Below the pieces are notes generated by a model. That model did not search any database. It was given only the letters and a program-made list of their open reading frames with translations, and was not told the origin of the DNA. From Pseudophaeobacter sp965641885 (lineage in GTDB: Bacteria > Pseudomonadota > Alphaproteobacteria > Rhodobacterales > Rhodobacteraceae), in assembly GCA_965641885.1 (NCBI GenBank), contig OZ282574.1, positions 3,348,001 through 3,412,000 of the forward strand: DNA of 64,000 bases, in the 5' to 3' direction. The translations under genes were made by a program, and so were the position numbers. This document shows, piece by piece, positions 25,105 through 33,135 of this stretch. Positions within the stretch are counted from its first letter, which is position 1. Each line of letters opens with the position of its first letter.

Positions 25105-27813
25105 ATGCCAGTTGTTGTTGTCGAATCCCCGGCCAAAGCCAAAACAATCAATAAATACCTGGGCCCGAACTACACGGTTCTTGCCTCTTATGGACATGTT
25201 CGCGATCTGCCAGCCAAGAACGGCTCGGTTGATACTGACCATGATTTTGAGATGATCTGGGAGATCGGCAACGACAGTCGCAAGCATGTCAAAGCCATTG
25301 CCGATGCGCTGAAAGAAGACAACGAACTGATCCTCGCGACTGACCCTGATCGCGAAGGAGAGGCGATCAGCTGGCATCTGCAGGAAGCCCTGACCAAGCG
25401 GCGGTCAATCAAAAAGGACACCCCTGTCAGCCGGGTGACCTTTAATGCCATCACCAAAGAGGCCGTCACCGAAGCGATGCAAAATCCGCGTCAGGTGGAC
25501 ATGCCGCTGGTCGAGGCCTATCTGGCGCGGCGCGCGCTGGACTACCTTGTTGGCTTTAATCTGTCGCCGGTGTTGTGGCGCAAACTGCCCGGTGCGCGCT
25601 CTGCTGGCCGCGTGCAATCGGTCTGCCTGCGGCTCATTGTTGAGCGCGAGATGGAAATCGAGGCCTTTAATCCACAGGAATACTGGTCCGTGAAGGCCAG
25701 CCTCACCACGCCGCGCGGTCAGGAGTTTGAGGCACGTCTGACGGTTCTGGGCGGCGACAAGCTGGACAAATACAGCCTGGCCAACTCAACCGCGGCCGAG
25801 CTTGCGGTTCAGGCGGTCACCAGCCGTGACATGGTGGTGAAATCGGTCGAGGCAAAACCCGCCTCCCGCAACCCCTCTGCGCCCTTCATGACCTCGACCC
25901 TGCAGCAGGAAGCCAGCCGCAAATTTGGTATGGGTGCCAAGCAATGCATGAACGCCGCCCAGCGTCTCTATGAGGCGGGCTATATCACCTATATGCGAAC
26001 CGATGGCATCGACATGGCCCCCGAGGCGGTCCAGGAAGCCCGCGCTGAGATTGCGACCCGCTATGGCGCTGAATATGTGCCAGGCGCGCCGCGTATCTAC
26101 AAGAACAAGGCCAAGAACGCGCAGGAAGCGCACGAATGTATCCGCCCGACTGAGATGAGCCGTGATGCCAAAAGCCTGAAGGTCTCTGAGGACGATCAGC
26201 GCAAGCTGTATGATCTGATCTGGAAACGGACCCTTGCCTGCCAGATGGAAGGCGCCCGGCTTGAGCGCACCACGGTTGATATTGGCTCGAACGACGAACA
26301 GGTAGTGCTGCGCGCCACAGGTCAGGTGATGCTGTTTGACGGCTTCCTACGGGTCTATGAAGAAGGCCGCGACGATGTTGTGGATGAGGACGACAAACGC
26401 CTGCCGCAGATCATGCAGGGCGAGGCGCTGAAGTTTACCGCCTCTCTGGCCGCGCAGGCCGATAAAGCCAGCAGTGGTGGCGCAATCCTGTCGGATAACA
26501 AGGCCGTGCTTGGCCTGCAGCACCACACCCAGCCACCGCCCCGGTTTACCGAGGCGACATTAGTCAAACGTATGGAAGAGCTCGGCATTGGCCGCCCTTC
26601 CACCTATGCCTCTGTTATCACGACGATCCAGGACCGCGAATATGTCCGCAAGGACAAGAACCGCCTGTTCCCGGAGGACAAGGGCCGCATCGTCACCATC
26701 TTTCTGTTGAACTTTTTCCGCACCTATGTCGGCTATGAGTTCACCGCCAATCTGGAAGCCGAGCTGGATGACGTCAGCGCCGGCGGGCGTGACTATAAAG
26801 ATATCCTGAGCAAGTTCTGGCGCGATTTCTCGGCGGCGATTTCCGAGACCTCGGACCTGCGTATTTCCGAAGTGCTTGATGTGCTGGACGAAACGCTGGC
26901 ACCGCAGCTTTACCCGCCGCGCGAAGACGGCACGGATCCGCGGATCTGCCCCAAATGTGGCGCTGGCCAGCTGCACCTGAAAACCTCGCGCACCGGTGGC
27001 TTTGTTGGCTGTGGCAACTACCCAGAATGCGTCTACACCCGCCCGATTTCAGGCGAAGGCGCCGAAGGCTATGAGCGGGTTCTGGGCGAGGACGAGGGGG
27101 ATGAGATCCACCTGAAGTCCGGCCGCTTTGGCCCCTATGTGCAGCGCGGTGAGGTGACGCCGGAAAACAAAAAGCCGCCACGGTCGTCGCTGCCCAAGCA
27201 GGGCAAGGATTTTCTGCCCGGCTGGGGGCCCAATGAGGTCACTCTCGAGCAGGGTGTCACGCTGCTGACCTTGCCGCGTGAGATTGGCCCGCATCCCGAG
27301 GGCGGCGCCATTTCCTCGAACCTCGGCCGTTTTGGCCCCTATATCATGCACCAGCTGCCGGATGAGGAAAAACCAGTCTATGCCAACCTGAAAGAGACGC
27401 TCGACGTTTTTGAAATCGGCATGAACCGGGCGATGGAGATGATCACCGAGAAACGCAACAACCCGGGGCGCGGGCGCCGTGCTGCGGCCAAGGCTTTGCG
27501 CGAACTGGGCGACCACCCGGACGGTGGCGCGATCAGCATCATGGATGGTCGTTATGGGCCGTATGTGAAGTGGGAAAAGATCAATGCCACGATCCCGAAA
27601 GAGGTCGAGGTCAAAGACGTGACCGTGGAGCAGGCTCTGGAATGGATCGCTGAGAAGGCCGGTAAATCCGGTGCCAAGAAAAAGGCCCCCGCCAAGAAGA
27701 AAGCACCAGCTAAAAAAGCAACGGCAAAAAAGCCAGCCGCCAAAACCACCGCGTCAAAAAAAGCTCCGGCCAAAAAACCAGTGTCAAAAAAAGGCAACGG
27801 CAAAAAAGGCTGA
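25105..27813 (+). CDS. topA: DNA topoisomerase I with lysine-rich C-terminal tail
   Basis: A 902-residue type IA topoisomerase that relaxes negative supercoils. The Toprim domain begins MPVVVVESPAKAKTINKYLG and has the DPDREGE metal site at residues 80-86. The active-site Tyr is Tyr296 in YITYMRTDGIDM. A topo zinc finger starts at CPKCGAGQL near 615, and later repeats (RFGPYVQRG, RFGPYIMHQ, RYGPYVKWE) are the degenerate C-terminal DNA-binding modules. Residues about 850-902 are a histone-H1-like run of KKAPAKK repeats. The ATG at 25105 is used because the upstream 17 codons are not family-like. Confidence 0.97.
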   Translation: MPVVVVESPAKAKTINKYLGPNYTVLASYGHVRDLPAKNGSVDTDHDFEMIWEIGNDSRKHVKAIADALKEDNELILATDPDREGEAISWHLQEALTKRRSIKKDTPVSRVTFNAITKEAVTEAMQNPRQVDMPLVEAYLARRALDYLVGFNLSPVLWRKLPGARSAGRVQSVCLRLIVEREMEIEAFNPQEYWSVKASLTTPRGQEFEARLTVLGGDKLDKYSLANSTAAELAVQAVTSRDMVVKSVEAKPASRNPSAPFMTSTLQQEASRKFGMGAKQCMNAAQRLYEAGYITYMRTDGIDMAPEAVQEARAEIATRYGAEYVPGAPRIYKNKAKNAQEAHECIRPTEMSRDAKSLKVSEDDQRKLYDLIWKRTLACQMEGARLERTTVDIGSNDEQVVLRATGQVMLFDGFLRVYEEGRDDVVDEDDKRLPQIMQGEALKFTASLAAQADKASSGGAILSDNKAVLGLQHHTQPPPRFTEATLVKRMEELGIGRPSTYASVITTIQDREYVRKDKNRLFPEDKGRIVTIFLLNFFRTYVGYEFTANLEAELDDVSAGGRDYKDILSKFWRDFSAAISETSDLRISEVLDVLDETLAPQLYPPREDGTDPRICPKCGAGQLHLKTSRTGGFVGCGNYPECVYTRPISGEGAEGYERVLGEDEGDEIHLKSGRFGPYVQRGEVTPENKKPPRSSLPKQGKDFLPGWGPNEVTLEQGVTLLTLPREIGPHPEGGAISSNLGRFGPYIMHQLPDEEKPVYANLKETLDVFEIGMNRAMEMITEKRNNPGRGRRAAAKALRELGDHPDGGAISIMDGRYGPYVKWEKINATIPKEVEVKDVTVEQALEWIAEKAGKSGAKKKAPAKKKAPAKKATAKKPAAKTTASKKAPAKKPVSKKGNGKKG

Positions 27814-27963
27814 TGAAGCCTAGACCCTCTTGCAGGAACGCTGTCAGCGCCAGTGGATAGAGGCTAGAGGCTAGCGCCTAGCTCCCCAGCGCCTAGACCA
27901 AAGACGAGGCAAATGCTCCCGTCCGGATCCGGTGATCCAAAGGATCCCCAGACATCCCGTTGG

Positions 27964-28020
27964 GCCCAGCGCCGCGCCTATGGCGCGGCGCATTTGCTTG
28001 GGGCGCAGGCCCCAAGCAAA
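27964..28020 (-). repeat. Inverted copy of the intergenic double-hairpin family (copy C)
   Basis: Two perfect stems: GCGCCGCGCC-TAT-GGCGCGGCGC (27969-27991) and a 12-bp TTTGCTTGGGGC / GCCCCAAGCAAA (27993-28020). Read on the minus strand, hairpin 1 is followed by TGGGCCCAA, like the CCGGGCCCAAG after hairpin 1 in copy B. It lies in the 502-base gap 27814-28315 between topA and scoA, which also has a short GAGGCTA direct repeat near 27860 but no gene. Confidence 0.65.
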
Positions 28021-28091
28021 CAAATCGCGGGCAATCTCGGGCAATACTGGTTCAGCCGCTGTAAATCGTGCCCGTTCCAGCTAGCGAGGGC

Positions 28092-28175
28092 GCGCCGGGC
28101 GCAGCCCGGCGCCCGGCCCAAGGGTTTTTCGGTGTTTTGGTTTCCAAAACACCACAAACGCGCGGGAGCCCCCCC
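28092..28175 (+). repeat. Intergenic double-hairpin element, copy D
   Basis: Hairpin 1 GCGCCGGGC-GCA-GCCCGGCGC (28092-28112), CCGGCCCAAGGG, hairpin 2 GGTGTTTTGG-TTT-CCAAAACACC (28131-28153), then GCGCGGGAG (28160-28168) and a run of C. Both stems are perfect. This is the cleanest copy, about 140 bases upstream of scoA. Confidence 0.8.
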
Positions 28176-28315
28176 TCGTAGTTCCAAACTGGTTCATACA
28201 GGCTGGCTGTTACAAGCTGGCGCTCCGTAGTAATACGCGTCGGTCTCAGTATTGTTGACTTCGCTGCCTCTCGGGGCCAGAACCAGATCCAACTGGCAGT
28301 TGATGGGAGAACTCG

Positions 28316-29038
28316 ATGAAAAAGGTCTATTCCAACGCCGCTGAAGCTCTTGATGGGTTGCTTCATGACGGCATGTTCATAGCGGCAGGTGGCTTTGGCC
28401 TCTGCGGCATTCCCGAGCTTCTGCTCGACGCAATCAAGGAGGCAGGCACCAAGGACCTGACCTTTGCTTCCAACAATGCGGGCGTTGACGACTTTGGCAT
28501 CGGCATTTTGTTGCAGACCAAGCAGGTCAAAAAAATGATCGCGTCCTATGTGGGCGAGAACGCCGAATTCATGCGTCAGTATCTCAGCGGCGAGCTTGAG
28601 CTCGAATTCAACCCGCAGGGCACCCTGGCCGAGCGCATGCGCGCAGGCGGCGCAGGCATCCCGGGCTTTTACACCAAAACCGGGGTCGGGACGGTCATTG
28701 CCGAAGGCAAAGAGCACAAGGATTTCCCGACCGGTCCCGAAGGCGAGCCCCAGACCTACATCATGGAAGAGGGCATGTTTGCCGATCTCGCCCTGGTGAA
28801 GGCCTGGAAAGCCGATGAGACCGGCAATCTGGTGTTCCGCAAAACCGCGCGCAACTTCAATGTGCCGGCTGCCACCTGTGGCAAATTCTGCGTTGTTGAG
28901 GTCGAGGAAATCGTCCCCACCGGCTCGCTTGATCCCGATACAATCCATCTGCCCGGCATCTATGTGCATCGCATCATCCAGGGCGATCACGAAAAGCGTA
29001 TCGAACAGCGCACTGTGCGCACAAAAAAGGAGGCCTGA
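28316..29038 (+). CDS. scoA: Succinyl-CoA:3-ketoacid CoA-transferase subunit A
   Basis: A 240-residue class I CoA-transferase alpha subunit. The opening MKKVYSNAAEALDGLLHDGM and FIAAGGFGLCGIPELLLDAI (the GxGGFxxxGxP motif) are diagnostic, as are NAGVDDFGIG and GIPGFYTKTGVGT. With subunit B it moves CoA from succinyl-CoA to acetoacetate, feeding ketone bodies and possibly PHB-derived acetoacetate into the TCA cycle. It is 3 bases from scoB, so the two are cotranscribed; the terminator at 29752 closes the operon. Confidence 0.95.
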   Translation: MKKVYSNAAEALDGLLHDGMFIAAGGFGLCGIPELLLDAIKEAGTKDLTFASNNAGVDDFGIGILLQTKQVKKMIASYVGENAEFMRQYLSGELELEFNPQGTLAERMRAGGAGIPGFYTKTGVGTVIAEGKEHKDFPTGPEGEPQTYIMEEGMFADLALVKAWKADETGNLVFRKTARNFNVPAATCGKFCVVEVEEIVPTGSLDPDTIHLPGIYVHRIIQGDHEKRIEQRTVRTKKEA

Positions 29039-29041
29039 TCC

Positions 29042-29671
29042 ATGGCATGGGACCGCAATCAAATGGCCGCCCGCGCAGCACTTGAACTGCAGGACGGCTG
29101 GTATGTGAACCTCGGCATCGGCATCCCGACCTTGGTTTCCAACTATATCCCCGAAGGCGTCGAAGTGACCCTGCAGTCAGAAAACGGCATGCTGGGCATG
29201 GGCCCCTTCCCTGTTGAGGGGGACGAAGACGCCGATCTGATCAATGCCGGCAAACAGACCATCACCGAGCTGCCACAGACCGCCTACTTCGATTCTGCGC
29301 AAAGCTTTGCGATGATCCGTGGCGGCAAGATCGCCATGGCGATTCTCGGCGCCATGGAAGTGGCGGAAAACGGCGATCTCGCCAACTGGATGATTCCCGG
29401 CAAGCTGGTCAAAGGTATGGGCGGCGCCATGGATCTGGTGGCAGGCGTTGGCCGCGTTGTTGTGGTGATGGATCACACCAACAAGCACGGCGACAGCAAG
29501 GTGCTGAAGGCATGTACCCTGCCGCTCACCGGACAGAAGGTTGTCGATCGCATCATCACCAACCTCGGTGTGCTGGATGTGGTTGAGGGCGGCCTGAAGA
29601 TCGTTGAGTGCGCCGATGGTGTCACTGAAGAAGAGCTGCGCGCCGCCACTCTTGCCACGATCGTCAGCTAG
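29042..29671 (+). CDS. scoB: Succinyl-CoA:3-ketoacid CoA-transferase subunit B
   Basis: A 209-residue beta subunit. The catalytic Glu lies in the SENG motif of QSENGMLGMGPFPVEGDED near residue 47. YVNLGIGIPTLVSNYIPEGV and WMIPGKLVKGMGGAMDLVAG are also typical. Atypical CoA-transferase subfamilies such as pcaJ or atoA look alike, but the pairing and the overall similarity favour the SCOT type. Confidence 0.95.
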   Translation: MAWDRNQMAARAALELQDGWYVNLGIGIPTLVSNYIPEGVEVTLQSENGMLGMGPFPVEGDEDADLINAGKQTITELPQTAYFDSAQSFAMIRGGKIAMAILGAMEVAENGDLANWMIPGKLVKGMGGAMDLVAGVGRVVVVMDHTNKHGDSKVLKACTLPLTGQKVVDRIITNLGVLDVVEGGLKIVECADGVTEEELRAATLATIVS

Positions 29672-29751
29672 GCCACAGCAACCGGACATCAGCCCGCCTG
29701 TGTCCGCCTGGGCTAAACTGGGCCCAACTGAGCCAGGTCAAAAATCACCGC

Positions 29752-29782
29752 AATAGCCCGTCTCACTTTGAGACGGGCTATT
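29752..29782 (+). terminator. Intrinsic terminator of scoAB
   Basis: A perfect 14-bp stem (AATAGCCCGTCTCA / TGAGACGGGCTATT) closes a 3-base loop, followed by GTTATTTT. The rest of the gap to 30010 holds a possible weak promoter for the desaturase (TTGATG at 29893-29898, TAAAGC at 29916-29921, 17-base spacer). Confidence 0.92.
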
Positions 29783-30010
29783 GTTATTTTCCGGAAGCGT
29801 CAGCGCAATTCACCGCCAGATGGCCCCCTGACCTTGACGTAAGGCAAGCTGCCACGCAGGCCACAACAGCCGGTTCATCACAAAACCCGTATTTGATGCG
29901 CTTTTTTTGGTGGCATAAAGCCGCTGTGAACACATTGCAGGCACAAATAACTTGCCAAGCGGCACAGGTAGTTTATCCGAAAGGCCACACACTAAAAACA
30001 CGGCAGGCAC

Positions 30011-31045
30011 ATGACAAACACCAATGACCTTCCCGAAGCGCAGTCCACTGTGCGCTCTTCCCGCGATTGGGTTAAGATTTTGGCGCAGTACCGCGAACCC
30101 AATCAACTGCGCAGCAGCTTCGAGTTGGGCGTCAGTGCAATTCCCTTTTTCCTGCTCTGGGCGCTGGCCTGGTGGGCGCTGTCGATCAGCTACTGGCTGA
30201 CCTTTGGCATCTCGGTGGTCAACGCCGCCTTTCTGCTGCGCCTGTTCACCATCCAGCACGACTGCGGCCACGGCGCGTTCTTCAAGAACCGCAAACTGAG
30301 CGACTGGGTGGGCCGCATCATCGGGGTGTTCACACTGACCCCCTATGACGTCTGGCGCCGCACCCATTCCGAGCACCACAGTGCTGCGGGCAATCTCGAC
30401 AAACGCGGCATGGGCGATGTGCATACGCTGACCGTCGCCGAGTATCAGGCCCTGTCGACCTTTGGCAAACTGCACTACCGCATCTACCGCAACCCTCTCA
30501 CCCTGTTTGGGCTGGGGCCCAGCTATCTGTTCTTGCTGCAGAACCGGATCCCACTGGGGCTGATGAAGAGTATGCGCTACTGGACCAGCGCCATGGGCAC
30601 CAATCTGACCCTGCTGCTGATCCTGGGCGTTGTCTGGTATTTTGGTGGCTTACTGCCACTGCTGCTGATCTTCCTGCCATCCACTATTCTGGCGGCCACC
30701 GCCGGGGTCTGGCTGTTCTATGTGCAGCATCAATTCGAGACCACGCACTGGGAAAACGCCGAAGACTGGCAGCTGCACGATGCCGCTCTCAGTGGCAGCT
30801 CCTACTATGTTCTGCCTGCCGTGCTGCAATGGTTCAGTGCCAATATCGGCATTCATCAGGTGCATCACCTCTATAGCCGCATCCCGTTTTACCGCCTGAC
30901 CGAAGTGATCAGGGATCACTCTGAGCTGGCGATGAACAACCGGCTGACCATCCGTGAAAGCTTTGCCTGCGCCCGGTTGCACCTCTGGGACGAGGACAGC
31001 AAACGTCTGCTGTCCTTCTCGCAGGCCCGTGCGCTCTACGGCTGA
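30011..31045 (+). CDS. Membrane fatty acid desaturase
   Basis: A 344-residue integral membrane di-iron desaturase. The three histidine boxes are present: HDCGHG (in FTIQHDCGHGAFF, about residue 85), HSEHH (about 120) and HQVHH (about 285). Hydrophobic segments surround them. It is of the acyl-lipid type that introduces double bases into membrane acyl chains with O2 and a ferredoxin or cytochrome donor; position specificity is unknown. It is a single-gene unit. A hairpin CGGGGCCA/TGGCCCCG at 31070-31090 follows, without a T-run. Confidence 0.93.
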   Translation: MTNTNDLPEAQSTVRSSRDWVKILAQYREPNQLRSSFELGVSAIPFFLLWALAWWALSISYWLTFGISVVNAAFLLRLFTIQHDCGHGAFFKNRKLSDWVGRIIGVFTLTPYDVWRRTHSEHHSAAGNLDKRGMGDVHTLTVAEYQALSTFGKLHYRIYRNPLTLFGLGPSYLFLLQNRIPLGLMKSMRYWTSAMGTNLTLLLILGVVWYFGGLLPLLLIFLPSTILAATAGVWLFYVQHQFETTHWENAEDWQLHDAALSGSSYYVLPAVLQWFSANIGIHQVHHLYSRIPFYRLTEVIRDHSELAMNNRLTIRESFACARLHLWDEDSKRLLSFSQARALYG

Positions 31046-31337
31046 TCACCCAACCGGAAATCTATGCTTCGGGGCCAATAACTGGCCCCGAGCACCGCAT
31101 GAAGGCCTCTCCTGACATAGATACAGGATACTGAGCGCCCTCCTGAGTGCCCTGCCCCCAATACTCCCTCGCATTCAGTTTTAATCCCCCCGTGACTGTT
31201 AGGCCGCTGAATGTCGGGCTGGTGAATGTCGGGCCGAAGCATTTCAGGCCGATACCTGTCATGTTGGCGATGGATTTATCAAAGCTGTCGCCTGTGATTC
31301 TGTGTCCGCCCCGAGATTGCGACGACCGGCCTGCTGA

Positions 31338-32213
31338 CTATTTCATCCTGCGAAAAACGCAGCCGTCGCTGATCAGCTCTGGCGGCGTCAGGCACAGCGC
31401 ACGGGCAACCTGATAGGCCGCCAGAACCTTTGGCACATAGTCGCGCGTCTCGGGAAAAGGCGGTACGCCCTGATGCGCCCGCACCGCGCCCTCGCCGGCA
31501 TTGTATCCTGCCAGAGCCAGAACCGCGTCGCCGGAAAATTCCTCCAGCAGCCAATCGAGATATTTGATGCCACCGCTGATGTTCTGGTCTGCCACCAGCG
31601 CATCGCGCACCCCAAAGCGTGTGGCCGTATCTGGCATCAGCTGCATCAGCCCTGTGGCCCCTGCCCCGCTCACCGCATCACTTTGGCCGCCGGATTCAAC
31701 CGCAATGACCGCCAGGATCAACGCCGGAGAGACCCGCGATTCAGCCGAAGACAACAATATGGGCACGGCCTGCTCTTCGATGATTTGCTGCAGCAGCTGC
31801 AGACCGGGTGCTGCGACAGGTGCCTTGGCCGTTCTGAGCGCGTGCAGCGCCTGTTCCAGCCGGTTGCTGCCTGTGCCCGCCTCGATCCCAACCGGAACCC
31901 GTTTCCAGAACCAGCCATAGCGGCCGATTTCACCCGACCCCGCTGCAGTTCCCCCAGTGCCGCCTGCCCCTGTGCCGCCTGCCGCGCCATTGGACAGGCT
32001 TCTCGGAGCCGGCTCTTCGATCTGAATGGTGATCTTGGGCGGGCTACCCGGTTTGGGCGCCACGACTCGGCGGGCTTCAAATTTCGGAAAGGCTGGCGGC
32101 GCAGGCTTGGAGCCTGTCTCTGGCGCCTCCTGCGCTGCAGACTCAGCCGCGAGAAGGGACATTTGCAGCGCCGCTAACAGAAAAAGCAGCCCGATTGGGG
32201 ATCGCAGGGTCAT
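31338..32213 (-). CDS. Lytic transglycosylase domain-containing protein
   Basis: A 291-residue exported protein with a signal peptide (MTLRSPIGLLFLLAALQMSLLAAESAAQ) and a Pro/Gly-rich linker (residues 25-90, with GGTGAGGTGG). The SLT domain is in the C-terminal half: the catalytic Glu in LILAVIAVESGGQSDAVSG, ATGLMQLMPDTATRFGV, and the ALAGYNAGEGAVRAHQG motif. It cleaves peptidoglycan glycan strands to anhydro-muropeptides. It is convergent with the desaturase and divergent from the tad locus; a role in letting the pilus through the wall is possible but only positional. Confidence 0.9.
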   Translation of the reverse strand: MTLRSPIGLLFLLAALQMSLLAAESAAQEAPETGSKPAPPAFPKFEARRVVAPKPGSPPKITIQIEEPAPRSLSNGAAGGTGAGGTGGTAAGSGEIGRYGWFWKRVPVGIEAGTGSNRLEQALHALRTAKAPVAAPGLQLLQQIIEEQAVPILLSSAESRVSPALILAVIAVESGGQSDAVSGAGATGLMQLMPDTATRFGVRDALVADQNISGGIKYLDWLLEEFSGDAVLALAGYNAGEGAVRAHQGVPPFPETRDYVPKVLAAYQVARALCLTPPELISDGCVFRRMK

Positions 32214-32575
32214 CTTATAGCTCGATCTTGTGGTCTTTTGCCCGGCAGACTCGCCTATTGCGGCGCTAAAAGCCAGTTTTTGGATGCCAAATCTGGCGAT
32301 ATCGCCACATTTGCCCCCGTAAGCCGTACCAAGGCCCGTTAGATTGACAAAAAGTAAAAAAATATTTCGTTACCAAACAAAGTGTTAATAGCAGTCCTGC
32401 CAAAAAGTTAAATTTGGGCAGCGATTTCCAGATTCCAGCCCAATTCCTGACACGCTCTACCGGCTATATGTACTCATCCAAGCGACACAGGGTCGGTGAG
32501 AGAGAGAGACAGACCCTGAAGCAACGTCACTTAGGAAACTGAAAAACTTTTGAGATCCTTTGGAGGGACAACACA
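32214..32575. promoter_or_regulatory. Divergent promoter region upstream of the tad pilus locus
   Basis: These 362 bases are clearly AT-richer than the surroundings, with A/T runs at 32340-32410. A TTGACA word at 32344-32349 is a candidate -35 for the pilin gene, although no ideal -10 is at 17 bases. AGGGTC...GACCCT arms (near 32488 and 32512) could fold in the 5' leader around a GA-repeat. A GGAGGG ribosome site precedes the first pilin. Confidence 0.5.
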
Positions 32576-32761
32576 ATGATCAAATTCATCAAAAACTTCC
32601 GCAAGAATGACTCCGGCGCCGTGACTGTTGACTGGGTTGTTCTGACCGCCGCTGTTGCCGCTCTGGCCGGCGCTGCCTACACCGCGATCGAAACTGGTTC
32701 CAGCAACCTGACCGGTACAACCAGCACTTACATCTCTGGCAAAACTCCTACAGACGGCTAA
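32576..32761 (+). CDS. flp: Flp-type pilin 1
   Basis: A 61-residue pre-pilin: a short basic leader (MIKFIKNFRKNDSG), cleavage expected after Gly14, then a hydrophobic helix AVTVDWVVLTAAVAALAGAA and a short polar Ser/Thr-rich tail. Flp pilins usually have Glu at +5 of the mature protein; here it is Asp (AVTVD). A strong GGAGGG site and a terminator directly after it suggest it is made in excess over the rest of the locus, as is usual for the major pilin. Location at the head of the tad genes supports the call. Confidence 0.9.
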   Translation: MIKFIKNFRKNDSGAVTVDWVVLTAAVAALAGAAYTAIETGSSNLTGTTSTYISGKTPTDG

Positions 32762-32787
32762 GTTTAGCCTTAGCTAAACAAGCTCTA

Positions 32788-32822
32788 GGGCCGCGCCTTT
32801 TGCGTAAAGGTGCGGCCCTTTT
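32788..32822 (+). terminator. Terminator/attenuator after pilin 1
   Basis: A 13-bp stem with one G-U pair (GGGCCGCGCCTTT / AAAGGTGCGGCCC) and a 5-base loop is followed by TTTTCC. It separates the abundant pilin transcript from the downstream assembly genes. Confidence 0.88.
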
Positions 32823-32850
32823 CCTTAGCCAGATACGAGCGAGGGCCAAA

Positions 32851-33027
32851 ATGAAAAAAATTTGGACATTTATCGCAAGTGACGATGGCGCTGTAACAGT
32901 TGACTGGGTGGTTTTGACCGCCGCTATGGCCGGGCTTGCTGTTCTGATTTCAACTCAGATGCAAGATGGCGTCATGGGGTTGGTGAACGCAATGGTCGCC
33001 TACATGTCGAACTGGGACTTTAGCTGA
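32851..33027 (+). CDS. Flp-type pilin 2
   Basis: A 58-residue paralogue of the preceding pilin. The leader MKKIWTFIASDDG is followed by AVTVDWVVLTAA, which is identical to pilin 1 over 13 residues including Gly, then a divergent MAGLAVLISTQMQDGVMGLV and a short C-terminal tail. The open frame extends to 32800, but ATG 32851 with a GAGGG site upstream gives the pilin leader. It has the same Asp at +5. It is probably a minor pilin or a second filament subunit. Confidence 0.87.
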   Translation: MKKIWTFIASDDGAVTVDWVVLTAAMAGLAVLISTQMQDGVMGLVNAMVAYMSNWDFS

Positions 33028-33135
33028 TCCAGCCGGATCACCGCGTAGCAAGGCAAGGTTTCGTCACTGTAAGACTTATCAACTTGCCGGTTCTGCCCTT
33101 AGGTGGAGCCGGTACCAAATGAGAAAGGTCACACA

